64,000 nucleotides of DNA from Citrobacter portucalensis. Its GTDB lineage: Bacteria; Pseudomonadota; Gammaproteobacteria; Enterobacterales; Enterobacteriaceae. Where the stretch lies: contig NZ_MVFY01000002.1 of NCBI RefSeq assembly GCF_002042885.1, positions 248,001 to 312,000 of the forward strand. The letters run 5' to 3'. Position numbers and translations under genes: made by a program. Below, piece by piece: positions 44,950 through 56,568 of the stretch; the stretch's first letter is position 1; every line of letters starts with the position of its first letter. Below the pieces are notes generated by a model, which worked only from the letters and a program-made list of their open reading frames with translations, ran no database searches and was not told where the DNA came from.

Positions 44950-45004
44950 ATACATCATTCTTCAGGCTGCCTGGAGGATGTTGTGTATATCAGGAGAAAG
45001 CATA

Positions 45005-45484
45005 ATGCGAATTGGACACGGTTTCGACGTACACGCTTTTGGCGGAGTTGGCCCAATTATCATTGGTGGTGTGCGCATCCCGTATGAAAAAGGATTGCTG
45101 GCGCATTCTGATGGCGACGTGGCGTTACACGCGTTAACCGATGCACTGCTGGGCGCGGCTGCGCTGGGGGATATCGGTAAACTCTTCCCGGACACCGACC
45201 CGGCCTTTAAAGGTGCAGATAGTCGTGAATTATTGCGAGAAGCCTGGCGGCGTATTCAGGCCAAAGGCTATACGCTTGGTAATGTGGATGTGACGATTAT
45301 TGCTCAGGCGCCGAAGATGCTGCCGCACATTCCGCAAATGCGCGTGTTTATTGCCGAAGATCTCGGCTGCCATATGGATGATGTTAACGTGAAAGCGACC
45401 ACCACGGAAAAACTCGGTTTTACCGGGCGTGGGGAAGGGATTGCCTGTGAAGCGGTGGCGTTACTCATTAAGGCAACGAAATGA
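45005..45484 (+). CDS. ispF: 2-C-methyl-D-erythritol 2,4-cyclodiphosphate synthase IspF
   Basis: 159-aa trimeric zinc enzyme of the MEP pathway, E. coli length. Metal ligands are in GHGFDVHAF (Asp8, His10) and the His of [17 protein letters not shown] and [17 protein letters not shown] are typical. The start at 45005 (MRIGHGF) matches the family and has AGGAGAAAG upstream; the in-frame 44978 codon would add nine unrelated residues. The stop overlaps truD by 4 nt. Confidence 0.96.
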   Translation: MRIGHGFDVHAFGGVGPIIIGGVRIPYEKGLLAHSDGDVALHALTDALLGAAALGDIGKLFPDTDPAFKGADSRELLREAWRRIQAKGYTLGNVDVTIIAQAPKMLPHIPQMRVFIAEDLGCHMDDVNVKATTTEKLGFTGRGEGIACEAVALLIKATK

Positions 45485-46510
45485 CTGCGTTTGAAGATCT
45501 GACGTATCTCCATGGCAAACCACAAGGCCATGGCGTTCTGAAAGCGAATCCTGAAGACTTTGTCGTCGTCGAAGATTTAGGCTTCGAACCGGATGGCGAA
45601 GGTGAGCACATTTTGGTGCGTATCCTGAAAAACGGTTGTAATACCCGTTTTGTGGCTGACGCGCTGGCGAAGTTCCTGAAAATTCACGCCCGTGAAGTGA
45701 GCTTTGCTGGCCAGAAAGACAAGCATGCAGTCACGGAACAGTGGCTGTGCGCGCGCGTGCCGGGCAATGCAATGCCTGATTTAAGCAAATTTGAACTCGA
45801 AGGCTGTAAAGTGCTGGAGTACGCGCGCCACAAGCGTAAGCTGCGTTTAGGGGCGCTGAAAGGTAACGAATTTATGCTGGTGCTGCGTGAAGTGAGCCAG
45901 CGAAATGACGTTGAAGCGCGTTTGCAGGCGATTAGCGAGCGCGGCGTACCGAACTATTTTGGCGCTCAGCGTTTTGGTATTGGCGGCAGCAACCTGCAAG
46001 GGGCGCTGCGTTGGGCGCAAAGCGATGCGCCGGTGCGCGATCGCAATAAGCGCAGTTTTTGGTTGTCGGCGGCCCGTAGCGCGTTGTTTAATCAGATAGT
46101 CAGTGAACGCTTGAAAAAAACAGACTTTAATCAAGTTGTTGACGGCGATGCGCTACAATTGTCGGGACGCGGAAGTTGGTTTGTCGCCACGCAGGAAGAA
46201 CAGACCGAATTACAGCGTCGCGTCGATGATAAAGAATTGATGATTACAGCGGCATTACCGGGCAGCGGTGAGTGGGGAACTCAGCGCGACGCGCTGGCGT
46301 TTGAAGAAGCCGCTATTGCTGATGAAACCGCGCTGCAGTCGCTGTTGTTGCGCGAGAAAGTCGACGCATCGCGTCGTGCTATGTTGCTGTATCCACAACA
46401 ATTAAGCTGGAACTGGTGGGATGACGTAACCGTTGAGTTACGTTTCTGGCTACCGGCAGGTAGCTTCGCCACCAGTGTTGTAAGGGAACTTATTAACACA
46501 ATGGGTGATT

Positions 46511-46530
<20 letters not shown>
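45481..46530 (+). CDS. truD: tRNA pseudouridine(13) synthase TruD
   Basis: 349 aa as in E. coli; modifies U13 of tRNA-Glu. The catalytic Asp80 lies in [33 protein letters not shown] and RGSWFV are family marks. ATGA overlap with ispF and a 20-nt overlap with surE show tight packing. Confidence 0.96.
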
Positions 46531-47892
<1,362 letters not shown>

Positions 47893-48031
47893 ATACAGGC
47901 AATGAATACCTGGAGTTTTCCTGGATATTCTGGAATTAGTAAGCGTATCGTGGTCACGTTTCCAGTGCCCAGTCCGATGCCTTGCACGGTGATTACGTCA
48001 CTGGTTTTAACCAAATTTTCCTGGGGGATAA

Positions 48032-49159
48032 ATGAGCGCGGGAAGCCACAAATTTACCGTTCGCCGCATTGCGGCATTGTCACTGGTTTCATTATGGCTG
48101 GCAGGTTGTTCAAATACCTCGAATCCACCTGCACCGGTCAGTTCCGTTGATGGCGGTGCATCAACGAACACCAATTCCGGCATGCTGATTACGCCTCCAC
48201 CAAAAATGGGCTCGACGTCGACAGTACAGCAAACGCCACAGATCCAGCCGGTGCAGCGTCCGACCACACAGTCAACACAGATCCAGCCTGTTGCGGAACA
48301 GCCTGTGCAGATGGAAAACGGTCGTATTGTGTACAACCGTAAGTATGGGAACATTCCGAAAGGTAGCTATACGGGCGGCAGTACCTATACTGTTAAGAAA
48401 GGCGATACCCTTTTCTATATCGCCTGGATTACCGGGAACGATTTCCGTGATCTCGCACAACGCAATAACGTTCCGGCCCCGTATGGCCTGAATGTCGGTC
48501 AAACTCTGCAAGTGGGCAACGCGTCGGGTACACCGATTACTGGTGGGAATGCCATCACCCAGGCGGATGCAGCACAGCAAGGAGTTGTGACCAACCCTGC
48601 ACAAAATTCCACCGTTGCTGTTGCTTCGAAACCAACAATTACGTATTCTGAGGATTCAGGTGAACAAAGTGCTAATAAAATGTTGCCGAACAACAAGCCT
48701 GCTGGGACCGTTGTCACAGCGCCTGTAACGGCTCCAGCAGTTAGCGCAACCGAATCAACTGCAAGCTCAACGTCAACCAGCTCGCCAATCTCTACCTGGC
48801 GCTGGCCGACTGACGGCAAAGTAATCGAAAACTTCGCGGCTACTGAAGGTGGCAATAAAGGGATCGATATTGCAGGCAGTAAAGGACAGGCTATTGTCGC
48901 GACCGCAGATGGACGCGTCGTATATGCCGGTAACGCACTGCGCGGTTACGGTAATCTTATTATCATCAAACACAACGATGATTACCTGAGTGCCTACGCC
49001 CATAACGATACAATGCTGGTCCGGGAACAACAAGAAATCAAGGCGGGGCAGAAAATAGCTACCATGGGTAGCACCGGAACCAGTTCAACACGCTTGCATT
49101 TTGAAATTCGTTACAAGGGGAAATCCGTAAACCCGCTGCGCTATTTACCGCAGCGATAA
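48032..49159 (+). CDS. nlpD: Murein hydrolase activator NlpD (outer-membrane lipoprotein)
   Basis: 375-aa lipoprotein that activates the amidase AmiC at the septum. Lipobox LWLAGC puts the lipidated Cys at residue 26. A Pro/Gln/Thr-rich linker is followed by a LysM domain ([22 protein letters not shown]) and a C-terminal LytM/M23-like domain ([20 protein letters not shown] to [13 protein letters not shown]) that lacks a full zinc site, as in the family. The main rpoS promoter lies inside this gene in E. coli, so nlpD is also the rpoS leader. Confidence 0.95.
   Translation: MSAGSHKFTVRRIAALSLVSLWLAGCSNTSNPPAPVSSVDGGASTNTNSGMLITPPPKMGSTSTVQQTPQIQPVQRPTTQSTQIQPVAEQPVQMENGRIVYNRKYGNIPKGSYTGGSTYTVKKGDTLFYIAWITGNDFRDLAQRNNVPAPYGLNVGQTLQVGNASGTPITGGNAITQADAAQQGVVTNPAQNSTVAVASKPTITYSEDSGEQSANKMLPNNKPAGTVVTAPVTAPAVSATESTASSTSTSSPISTWRWPTDGKVIENFAATEGGNKGIDIAGSKGQAIVATADGRVVYAGNALRGYGNLIIIKHNDDYLSAYAHNDTMLVREQQEIKAGQKIATMGSTGTSSTRLHFEIRYKGKSVNPLRYLPQR
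49101..49126 (+). promoter_or_regulatory. sRNA-pairing segment of the rpoS leader
   Basis: TTGAAATTCGTTACAAGG and the following GGAAATCC are the conserved rpoS leader segment that DsrA pairs with in E. coli to open the inhibitory stem, and which RprA also targets. Here it lies in the end of nlpD, 96-121 nt before the rpoS ATG. The remaining leader down to GTAGGAGCCACC is well conserved, so the regulatory folding is presumably the same. Confidence 0.6.
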
Positions 49160-49221
49160 TTCGGCGGAACCAGGCTTTCACGTGCTAGTTCCGTTAGGGA
49201 TCACGGGTAGGAGCCACCTTT

Positions 49222-50214
49222 ATGAGTCAGAATACGCTGAAAGTTCATGATTTAAATGAAGATGCGGAATTTGATGAGAACGGAGTAGAGGCTTTTGATG
49301 AAAAAGCCTTGAGTGAAGAGGAACCCAGTGATAACGACCTGGCTGAAGAAGAGCTGTTATCGCAGGGGGCCACACAGCGTGTGTTGGACGCGACTCAGCT
49401 TTACCTTGGTGAGATTGGTTATTCACCACTGTTAACAGCCGAAGAAGAAGTTTATTTTGCGCGTCGCGCACTGCGTGGGGATGTCGCTTCTCGCCGTCGC
49501 ATGATTGAAAGTAACCTGCGTCTGGTGGTGAAAATTGCTCGTCGTTATGGCAATCGTGGTCTGGCATTGCTGGACCTGATTGAAGAGGGCAATCTGGGAC
49601 TGATCCGTGCAGTCGAGAAGTTTGACCCGGAACGCGGGTTCCGCTTCTCAACATACGCAACCTGGTGGATCCGCCAGACGATTGAACGGGCGATTATGAA
49701 CCAAACCCGTACGATCCGACTGCCGATTCATATTGTAAAAGAGCTGAACGTCTATCTGCGTACCGCGCGTGAGTTGTCGCATAAACTGGACCACGAACCG
49801 AGCGCAGAAGAGATTGCTGAACAACTGGATAAACCGGTTGATGACGTCAGCCGTATGCTCCGACTCAACGAGCGTATTACCTCGGTAGACACCCCGCTGG
49901 GTGGCGATTCCGAAAAAGCGTTGCTGGATATTCTGGCCGATGAAAAGGAAAACGGCCCGGAAGACACCACGCAAGACGATGATATGAAACAGAGCATCGT
50001 CAAATGGCTGTTCGAACTGAACGCCAAACAGCGTGAAGTGCTGGCACGTCGTTTTGGTCTGCTGGGGTACGAAGCTGCGACACTGGAAGATGTGGGCCGT
50101 GAAATTGGTCTCACCCGTGAACGTGTTCGCCAGATTCAGGTTGAAGGTCTGCGTCGTCTGCGTGAAATCCTGCAGACTCAGGGACTGAATATCGAAGCGT
50201 TATTCCGCGAGTAA
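49222..50214 (+). CDS. rpoS: RNA polymerase sigma factor RpoS
   Basis: General stress and stationary-phase sigma factor, 330 aa, E. coli length. Region 1.2/2: [39 protein letters not shown] and [18 protein letters not shown] (-10 recognition and melting). Region 4: [21 protein letters not shown] (-35 recognition). The sequence is full length without stops, so it is not one of the common rpoS-null alleles. Expression depends on the long leader in nlpD and on sRNAs. Confidence 0.98.
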
Positions 50215-50231
50215 GCACAAGTTCTATCAAG

Positions 50232-50262
50232 AAAGGCCAGTCTCATTGGGACTGGCCTTTTT
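50232..50262 (+). terminator. rpoS intrinsic terminator
   Basis: An 11-bp perfect stem AAAGGCCAGTC (50232-50242) and GACTGGCCTTT (50250-50260) with a 7-nt loop and a run of five T beginning in the stem. It begins 17 bp after the rpoS stop. Confidence 0.9.
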
Positions 50263-50272
50263 CTATGTTTGT

Positions 50273-50355
50273 TGCCTGATGGCACTGCGTTTATCAGGCC
50301 TACGGGGAGCTGGACTTTGTTGGCCGGATAAGACATTTATGTCGCCATCCGGCAG
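50273..50355. repeat. REP/BIME between rpoS and the MarR-type gene
   Basis: GCCTGATGGCACTGCGTTTATCAGGC and GGCCGGATAAGACATTTATGTCGCCATCCGGC are two REP palindromes separated by about 22 bp, between the convergent ends of rpoS and the MarR-type regulator. Confidence 0.8.
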
Positions 50356-50356
50356 A

Positions 50357-50761
50357 TTAGTTCATCATCTTACGCACCAGACGTGTGAACTGCTCACGTT
50401 CTGCATCAGATAATCGCCCCAGAAACTCATCATCCACGCTATCGCCTAACGGAGTTGCGCTGGCCAGTAACGCTTCTCCTTGCGCGGTCAAATAAACAAA
50501 CCGTCGACGCTTATCTGCCGGGTCATGTTCACGCCTGACCAGCTCCCGTTTTTCCATTCGGCTCAGCATTTCCGCAAGGGTTGCCTTGGTACAGACTGCG
50601 GCTTCGGTCAGGTCAACCTGCTCAATGCCGGGACGTTCAGCAATGGCGCGCATTACCGCATACTGTGGTTTGGTCAGGTCCGGTAATTCATGTTGCCAGC
50701 GGGATGTATGCTGCTGGAAGAGCTGACGTAAAAGGTGAAATGCTTTATTTCGTAACGGCAT
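50357..50761 (-). CDS. MarR-family transcriptional regulator of the decarboxylase operon
   Basis: 134 aa from the chosen start (MPLRNKAF), which has GGAG five nt upstream; an ATG at 50794 would add 11 residues but has no ribosome site. MarR winged helix: LTKPQYAVMRAIAE, VDLTEAAVCTKATLAEMLSRME (recognition helix) and the wing RREHDPADKRRRFVYLT. It is divergent from the UbiX/UbiD-like operon, with a 16-bp palindrome in between. It probably senses a phenolic acid and represses the operon. The ligand is an inference. Confidence 0.85.
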   Translation of the reverse strand: MPLRNKAFHLLRQLFQQHTSRWQHELPDLTKPQYAVMRAIAERPGIEQVDLTEAAVCTKATLAEMLSRMEKRELVRREHDPADKRRRFVYLTAQGEALLASATPLGDSVDDEFLGRLSDAEREQFTRLVRKMMN

Positions 50762-50889
50762 GAGCGCTCCGGAATTCCTGTCAGTCTCTATCATAGCGGG
50801 TTACGCATCTTTTTTTAACAATTGCGGCTTTAGCGATCTGTGCTCGATGACCTTGCCCGAAATGTTATGTGAGAGTATTTTAATCAAAA

Positions 50890-50905
50890 TGTTCGTATAC
50901 GAACA
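50890..50905. promoter_or_regulatory. Operator palindrome of the MarR-type regulator
   Basis: TGTTCGTATACGAACA is a perfect 16-bp palindrome, directly upstream of the ribosome site GAGAGG of the first decarboxylase gene. MarR proteins bind such 16-18-bp palindromes. Its position 17 bp before the start codon points to repression. Confidence 0.75.
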
Positions 50906-50921
50906 AAAATTGAGAGGCTAA

Positions 50922-51515
50922 ATGAGGCTAATTGTCGGAATGACCGGGGCAACCGGCGCTCCCCTTGGTGTGTCGCTATTGCAGGCACTGCGAGAAATGC
51001 CCGAGGTGGAAACCCATCTGGTGCTGTCAAAGTGGGCCAAAACCACTATTGAACTGGAAACGCCGTACAGCGTCCGCGATGTGTCTGCGTTGGCCGATTT
51101 TTGCCACAACCCGGCGGACCAGGCGGCGACCATCTCCTCTGGATCGTTTCGCACTGACGGCATGATCATTATCCCCTGCAGTATGAAAACCCTGGCCGGT
51201 ATTCGTGCAGGCTACGCGGAAGGGCTGGTGGGGCGCGCTGCCGATGTGGTGCTGAAAGAAGGGCGCAAGCTGGTGCTGGTTCCGCGTGAAATGCCGCTTA
51301 GCACTATTCATCTGGAAAACATGCTCGCGCTTTCCCGCATGGGCGCGGCGATGGTCCCGCCCATGCCCGCGTATTACAACCACCCGCAAACGGTCGATGA
51401 CATCACTCAGCATATCGTTGCGCGTGTGCTCGATCAGTTTGGTCTGGAACACCCCAACGCCCGTCGCTGGCAGGGTTTACGGCAGGCGCAGAATTTTTCA
51501 CAGGAGAATGAATAA
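50922..51515 (+). CDS. ecdB: UbiX-family flavin prenyltransferase of the phenolic acid decarboxylase (EcdB/KpdB type)
   Basis: 197-aa Pad1/UbiX-like enzyme that makes prenylated FMN, the cofactor of the UbiD-type partner. The phosphate-binding N-terminus MRLIVGMTGATGAPLG, the SGSFRTDGMIIIPCSMKTLAGI stretch and PREMPLSTIHLENM are typical. It is the first gene of a three-gene operon found in E. coli O157 (ecd), Klebsiella (kpd) and Salmonella. The stop overlaps the next start by 1 nt. Confidence 0.88.
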   Translation: MRLIVGMTGATGAPLGVSLLQALREMPEVETHLVLSKWAKTTIELETPYSVRDVSALADFCHNPADQAATISSGSFRTDGMIIIPCSMKTLAGIRAGYAEGLVGRAADVVLKEGRKLVLVPREMPLSTIHLENMLALSRMGAAMVPPMPAYYNHPQTVDDITQHIVARVLDQFGLEHPNARRWQGLRQAQNFSQENE

Positions 51516-52942
51516 TGGCATTTGATGATTTGCGCAGCTTTTTACAGGCGCTGGATGACCAGGGACAATTGCTGAAAATCAGTGAAGAAGTTAACGCCGA
51601 GCCGGATCTGGCTGCGGCAGCCAATGCGACCGGACGCATTGGTGACGGTGCGCCAGCGCTGTGGTTTGACAATATTCGTGGTTTTACCGACGCCCGTGTG
51701 GCGATGAACACTATTGGTTCGTGGCAGAATCACGCCATCTCTTTAGGCCTGCTGCCAAATACCCCAGTGAAAAAACAGATTGATGAGTTTATTCGCCGTT
51801 GGGATAAATTTCCGGTTACGCCGGAGCGTCGCGCCAATCCGGCGTGGGCTGAAAACTGTGTTGATGGTGATGAGATCAACCTGTTTGATATTCTGCCGCT
51901 GTTTCGCCTGAACGATGGCGACGGCGGTTTCTATCTTGATAAAGCCTGCGTGGTGTCGCGCGATCCGCTGGATCCGGACAACTTTGGCAAACAGAACGTC
52001 GGCATTTATCGTATGGAAGTGAAGGGTAAACGCAAGCTTGGCCTGCAGCCGGTGCCGATGCACGATATCGCGCTGCACCTGCATAAAGCCGAAGAGCGCG
52101 GTGAAGATCTGCCGATTGCCATCACGCTGGGTAACGATCCGATCATCACCCTGATGGGGGCCACGCCGCTGAAGTACGATCAGTCGGAATACGAAATGGC
52201 GGGAGCGCTGCGTGAAAGTCCGTATCCGATCGCTACCGCGCCGCTCACCGGCTTTGACGTGCCATGGGGTTCAGAAGTGATCCTCGAAGGGGTAATTGAA
52301 AGCCGTAAGCGTGAAATCGAAGGGCCGTTTGGCGAGTTTACCGGGCACTATTCCGGTGGACGTAATATGACGGTCGTGCGTATCGATAAAGTCTCTTATC
52401 GCACCAAACCTATTTTTGAATCGCTGTATCTGGGGATGCCGTGGACGGAGATTGACTACCTGATGGGGCCGGCAACCTGCGTACCGCTGTATCAACAGTT
52501 GAAAGCCGAATTCCCGGAGGTGCAGGCGGTGAATGCCATGTATACCCACGGTTTGCTGGCAATTATCTCCACCAAAAAACGCTACGGCGGCTTTGCCCGC
52601 GCGGTGGGGCTGCGCGCAATGACGACGCCGCATGGCCTGGGTTACGTGAAAATGGTGATTATGGTTGATGAGGATGTTGATCCGTTCAACCTGCCGCAGG
52701 TGATGTGGGCGCTGTCTTCGAAGGTCAATCCGGCGGGCGATCTGGTGCAATTGCCGAATATGTCGGTGCTGGAGCTTGATCCGGGTTCCAGTCCGGCGGG
52801 GATTACCGACAAGTTAATTATTGATGCGACCACGCCGGTTGCGCCGGATAACCGTGGGCACTACAGCCAGCCGGTATGCGATTTACCGGAAACGAAAGCC
52901 TGGGCAGAAAAACTGACCGCCATGCTGGCCAACCGTAAATAA
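51515..52942 (+). CDS. ecdC: UbiD-family 4-hydroxybenzoate/vanillate decarboxylase (EcdC/KpdC type)
   Basis: 475-aa prenyl-FMN-dependent non-oxidative decarboxylase. The UbiD active-site triad region is in VIESRKREIEGPFGEFTGHYSGGRN, and the metal/cofactor-binding segment is around NVGIYRMEVKGKRKLGLQ. Substrates in characterised relatives are 4-hydroxybenzoate, vanillate and related acids; which applies here is not determined. It requires the prenyl-FMN made by the upstream gene. Confidence 0.9.
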   Translation: MAFDDLRSFLQALDDQGQLLKISEEVNAEPDLAAAANATGRIGDGAPALWFDNIRGFTDARVAMNTIGSWQNHAISLGLLPNTPVKKQIDEFIRRWDKFPVTPERRANPAWAENCVDGDEINLFDILPLFRLNDGDGGFYLDKACVVSRDPLDPDNFGKQNVGIYRMEVKGKRKLGLQPVPMHDIALHLHKAEERGEDLPIAITLGNDPIITLMGATPLKYDQSEYEMAGALRESPYPIATAPLTGFDVPWGSEVILEGVIESRKREIEGPFGEFTGHYSGGRNMTVVRIDKVSYRTKPIFESLYLGMPWTEIDYLMGPATCVPLYQQLKAEFPEVQAVNAMYTHGLLAIISTKKRYGGFARAVGLRAMTTPHGLGYVKMVIMVDEDVDPFNLPQVMWALSSKVNPAGDLVQLPNMSVLELDPGSSPAGITDKLIIDATTPVAPDNRGHYSQPVCDLPETKAWAEKLTAMLANRK

Positions 52943-52952
52943 GGAGTAGCAG

Positions 52953-53189
52953 ATGATTTGTCCACGTTGTGCCGATGAACATATTGAAATGATGGCAAAC
53001 TCGCCGGTAAAAGGTATCTGGACGGTATATCAGTGCCAGCATTGTCTATACACCTGGCGTGATACTGAGCCGCTACGCCGTACCAGCCGCGAGCACTATC
53101 CGCAAGCGTTTCGCATGACGCAGAAGGATATTGATGACGCACCGATGGTGCCGAGTATTCCACCGCTACTGGCAGAAGATAAGCGCTAA
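52953..53189 (+). CDS. ecdD: Phenolic acid decarboxylase subunit D (EcdD/KpdD type)
   Basis: 78-aa protein with two Cys pairs (CPRC at residues 3-6 and CQHC near residue 28), a zinc-ribbon-like pattern, followed by YTWRDTEPLRRTSREHYP. Subunit D of the hydroxyarylic acid decarboxylases; its precise role is not known, but it is needed for activity in related systems. It starts 10 bp after ecdC with AAGGAG upstream. Confidence 0.87.
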   Translation: MICPRCADEHIEMMANSPVKGIWTVYQCQHCLYTWRDTEPLRRTSREHYPQAFRMTQKDIDDAPMVPSIPPLLAEDKR

Positions 53190-53194
53190 TCAAC

Positions 53195-53278
53195 ACGCCG
53201 GGTGCGGCTTTGCCTTACCCGGCCTACATATAGTGATATTTTATAGGCCCGATAAGCGTATCACCATCGGGCATTACG
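53195..53278. repeat. REP-type sequences between ecdD and mutS
   Basis: CCGGGTGCGGCTTTGCCTTACCCGG is an inverted pair, followed by AGGCCCGATAAGCG with CGTATCACCATCGGGC as a second one. Both lie between convergent genes. Confidence 0.7.
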
Positions 53279-53281
53279 GCG

Positions 53282-55849
53282 TTACACCAGACTCTTCAAC
53301 CGGTAGATCCACTCCAGCGCCTGGCGAGGCGTTAGCGAATCCGGGTCGAGATTTTCCAGTGCTTCAACGGCGGGCGACGTTTCTTCCGGAGCTGACAGGA
53401 GCGACATCTGTGTGCCGTCGACCTGAGTTGCAGCAACATTCGGCGCGATGCTTTCCAGTTCGCGCAGTTTTTGCCGCGCGCGTTTAATAACCTCTTTTGG
53501 TACACCAGCCAGGGCAGCTACCGCCAGACCATAGCTCTTGCTCGCCGCACCATCCTGTACGCTGTGCATGAAGGCGATGGTATCGCCGTGCTCTAACGCA
53601 TCAAGATGCACATTTGCTACGCCTTCCATTTTCTCCGGTAACTGAGTCAGTTCGAAGTAGTGGGTGGCAAACAACGTTAATGCTTTGATTTTATTGGCCA
53701 GATTTTCAGCGCACGCCCACGCCAGCGACAGGCCGTCGTAGGTGGAGGTGCCGCGTCCAATCTCATCCATCAGCACCAGGCTGTTCTCGGTGGCGTTATG
53801 CAGAATGTTGGCGGTTTCGGTCATTTCTACCATGAAGGTAGAACGACCGGAGGCCAGATCATCCGCCGCGCCCACGCGGGTAAAGATGCGGTCGATAGGC
53901 CCAATCTCTACTTTCTGCGCCGGAACGTAGCTGCCGATGTAGGCCAGCAGCGCAATTAACGCAGTCTGGCGCATATAGGTACTTTTACCCCCCATGTTCG
54001 GGCCGGTGATAATCAGCATCCGTCGCTGAGGCGAGAGGTTAAGTGGGTTGGCGATAAACGGCTCGGTCAGCACCTGTTCAACCACCGGATGACGTCCCTC
54101 GGTAATACGAATACCAGGCTTGTCGGTGAAGGTCGGGCAGGTGTAATTCAGGGTATAAGCGCGTTCCGCAAGGTTGACCAGTACGTCCAGCTCTGCCAGC
54201 GCGCTGGCGCTTTGTTGCAAATCAGCCAGGTGCGGCAGCAGCATGTCGAACAGCTCATCGTACAGCTGTTTTTCCAGCGCCAGCGCTTTGCCTTTTGATG
54301 TCAGAACTTTGTCTTCGTACTCTTTCAGCTCCGGAATAATGTAGCGTTCGGCATTTTTCAGCGTCTGGCGACGCACATAGTTAATCGGCGCCAGATGACT
54401 TTGCCCGCGACTGATCTGAATGTAGTAGCCATGGACGGCGTTAAACCCAACTTTCAGCGTATCCAGACCTGTGCGCTCGCGCTCACGAATTTCCAGTCTG
54501 TCCAGATAGTCAGTTGCGCCATCAGCCAGCGCTCGCCACTCGTCCAGTTCTTCGTTATAGCCGGGGGCGATGACGCCACCGTCGCGAACCAGCACAGGTG
54601 GAGCTTCCACTACGGCACGTTCCAGCAGTTCACGCAGGTCAGCAAACTCACCCATTTTCTCGCGCAGCATCTGCACGGGGGCACTGTCTATGCTTTCCAG
54701 TTGTGCGCGCAGTTCTGGTAATTGCTGGAAGGCATGACGCATACGGGCCAGATCGCGCGGGCGCGCGGTACGCAGGGCCAGACGAGCAAGGATACGTTCC
54801 AGATCGCCGACCTGACGCAGCACGGGTTGCAATTCACCGGTGGAATCCTGTAGCGCGCCGATGGTCTGTTGGCGCTCAGTGAGGACTTTGGTGTCACGGA
54901 CCGGCATATGCAGCCAGCGTTTGAGCATACGGCTGCCCATCGGCGTCACGGTGCAGTCGAGTACTGAAGCCAGCGTGTTTTCAACACCACCCGCCAGGTT
55001 CTGGGTAATTTCCAGATTGCGGCGCGTGGCGGCATCCATAATGATGCTGTCCTGCTGACGTTCCATGGTGATGGAACGAATATGCGGCAGCGAGGTACGC
55101 TGGGTATCTTTTACGTATTGCAGCAGGCAGCCTGCCGCGCATAATCCACGCGGGGCGTTTTCCACGCCAAAGCCAATCAGATCCCGTGTGCCAAACTGCA
55201 GGTTTAGCTGCTGGCGAGCGGTATCGATTTCAAATTCCCATAGTGGACGACGACGTAATCCGCGACGTCCCTCAATCAGTGAAGTTTCAGCGAAATCTTC
55301 GGCATACAGCAGTTCAGCTGGATTGGTGCGCTGCAATTCTGCGGCCATGGTCTCGCGGTCGGCGGGTTCGCTAACACGAAAACGCCCGGAGCTGATATCC
55401 AGCGTGGCGTAACCATAACCTTTACTGTCCTGCCAGATAGCGGCCAGCAGGTTGTCCTGGCGTTCCTGTAACAGCGCTTCATCACTGATGGTGCCTGGCG
55501 TGACGATACGCACCACTTTGCGCTCGACCGGACCTTTGCTGGTCGCCGGATCACCAATCTGCTCACAAATAGCGACGGACTCACCCTGGTTGACCAGCTT
55601 GGCGAGGTAGTTTTCTACCGCATGGTGAGGAATGCCCGCCATCGGGATTGGCTCGCCCGCAGACGCGCCGCGTTTGGTCAGGGAAATATCAAGCAGCTGA
55701 GACGCACGTTTCGCATCGTCATAAAACAGTTCGTAAAAGTCGCCCATGCGGTAAAACAACAGTATCTCCGGGTGCTGGGCTTTCAGCTTGAGATACTGCT
55801 GCATCATTGGGGTGTGGTTCGTGAAGTCCGTATCAAGTGACTCTTTCAT
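53282..55849 (-). CDS. mutS: DNA mismatch repair protein MutS
   Basis: 855-aa mismatch-recognition ATPase (E. coli 853). The mismatch-reading Phe-x-Glu is in [10 protein letters not shown] (Phe38, Glu40). The P-loop is in [14 protein letters not shown]; Walker [17 protein letters not shown] and [11 protein letters not shown] follow. The C-terminal helical region needed for tetramerisation is present ([15 protein letters not shown]). The mutS-rpoS interval is known as a variable region among enterobacteria, which fits the decarboxylase module inserted beside it. In E. coli MutS works with MutL and MutH. Confidence 0.97.
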   Translation of the reverse strand: MKESLDTDFTNHTPMMQQYLKLKAQHPEILLFYRMGDFYELFYDDAKRASQLLDISLTKRGASAGEPIPMAGIPHHAVENYLAKLVNQGESVAICEQIGDPATSKGPVERKVVRIVTPGTISDEALLQERQDNLLAAIWQDSKGYGYATLDISSGRFRVSEPADRETMAAELQRTNPAELLYAEDFAETSLIEGRRGLRRRPLWEFEIDTARQQLNLQFGTRDLIGFGVENAPRGLCAAGCLLQYVKDTQRTSLPHIRSITMERQQDSIIMDAATRRNLEITQNLAGGVENTLASVLDCTVTPMGSRMLKRWLHMPVRDTKVLTERQQTIGALQDSTGELQPVLRQVGDLERILARLALRTARPRDLARMRHAFQQLPELRAQLESIDSAPVQMLREKMGEFADLRELLERAVVEAPPVLVRDGGVIAPGYNEELDEWRALADGATDYLDRLEIRERERTGLDTLKVGFNAVHGYYIQISRGQSHLAPINYVRRQTLKNAERYIIPELKEYEDKVLTSKGKALALEKQLYDELFDMLLPHLADLQQSASALAELDVLVNLAERAYTLNYTCPTFTDKPGIRITEGRHPVVEQVLTEPFIANPLNLSPQRRMLIITGPNMGGKSTYMRQTALIALLAYIGSYVPAQKVEIGPIDRIFTRVGAADDLASGRSTFMVEMTETANILHNATENSLVLMDEIGRGTSTYDGLSLAWACAENLANKIKALTLFATHYFELTQLPEKMEGVANVHLDALEHGDTIAFMHSVQDGAASKSYGLAVAALAGVPKEVIKRARQKLRELESIAPNVAATQVDGTQMSLLSAPEETSPAVEALENLDPDSLTPRQALEWIYRLKSLV

Positions 55850-56055
55850 ATCGCTTTTGCTCTTTTTTTAATCTTTTTGGGGACCTGGGCAGTCTCACGT
55901 GAGCCCCTGGAAACTCACATAAACCCACAAATTTGTCATTCGAAAGCCGCCTGATGGGCAGTAACGACGAGCGTTGGCTCGACCTGAATGGTCTATCTTA
56001 TCACCGACAACGACTGAGATTCATCCGTAGGTTTTGCCGCCAGAACGCTTATTGA
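55850..56055. other. Gap between mutS and the FidL-like gene
   Basis: 206 bp with a T-rich stretch next to the mutS start. No gene and no clear terminator were found. It marks the border between the conserved mutS gene and the accessory region on the right. Confidence 0.4.
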
Positions 56056-56568
56056 TTATTCATTTTCCGGCAAAGCATAATTCTGGCAGTACAGATAGGG
56101 GATCCCCTCTTTGGTAATCAGGTATGTCGCGCTGTTCAGTGCAAAAAAATCGACGTTGGATACGCTGGTGTTGGTCAGGAAAAAATCGGGGAGGAGTTCC
56201 TGAATAAGGCTGGCGGGAGCTGTTTCGCGATTGGAAATTTGGATTTTCTGTGAAATCCAAACCGGGCTTGAGCCGTAGCTGGATTGTGTAAAAAGTACCA
56301 TGCGTTGCACGGTTTGCTCATTATTTTCGGCATCTTTGATAATACCATCAATATTCACAATACCTTTACTGCCCCCGGTTTTAATATCAATAATCCCTCG
56401 GAACGAGCTTGTATTGCGTACAATTTCGATGGCAGAGCGGCAGGTGAGATCATGTAACTCGCCATTGTTCTTACTGTACCGATAGACGACAGTAAGAATA
56501 AGCGCAGCAAAACAAAACAGCAGGATAATACCTGTCTGGATGCGGGACGTTCGGGGATATAAGTTCAT
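56056..56568 (-). CDS. FidL-like membrane protein
   Basis: 170 aa: short cytoplasmic N-terminus, one membrane segment at residues ~12-30 (GIILLFCFAALILTVVYRY), then a periplasmic domain. The features resemble the FidL-like family, whose Salmonella member FidL is encoded with the ToxR-like regulator MarT and helps it signal. Here it overlaps the ToxR/MarT-like gene by 1 nt (TAATG), the same arrangement. Molecular function is not known. Confidence 0.7.
   Translation of the reverse strand: MNLYPRTSRIQTGIILLFCFAALILTVVYRYSKNNGELHDLTCRSAIEIVRNTSSFRGIIDIKTGGSKGIVNIDGIIKDAENNEQTVQRMVLFTQSSYGSSPVWISQKIQISNRETAPASLIQELLPDFFLTNTSVSNVDFFALNSATYLITKEGIPYLYCQNYALPENE

Noticed and set aside
44950-44975. 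CATCATTCTTCAGGCTGCC between ispD and ispF as a third copy of the structured repeat element
   Set aside because: Only the outer end resembles copies A and B; the hairpin and the conserved blocks are missing.
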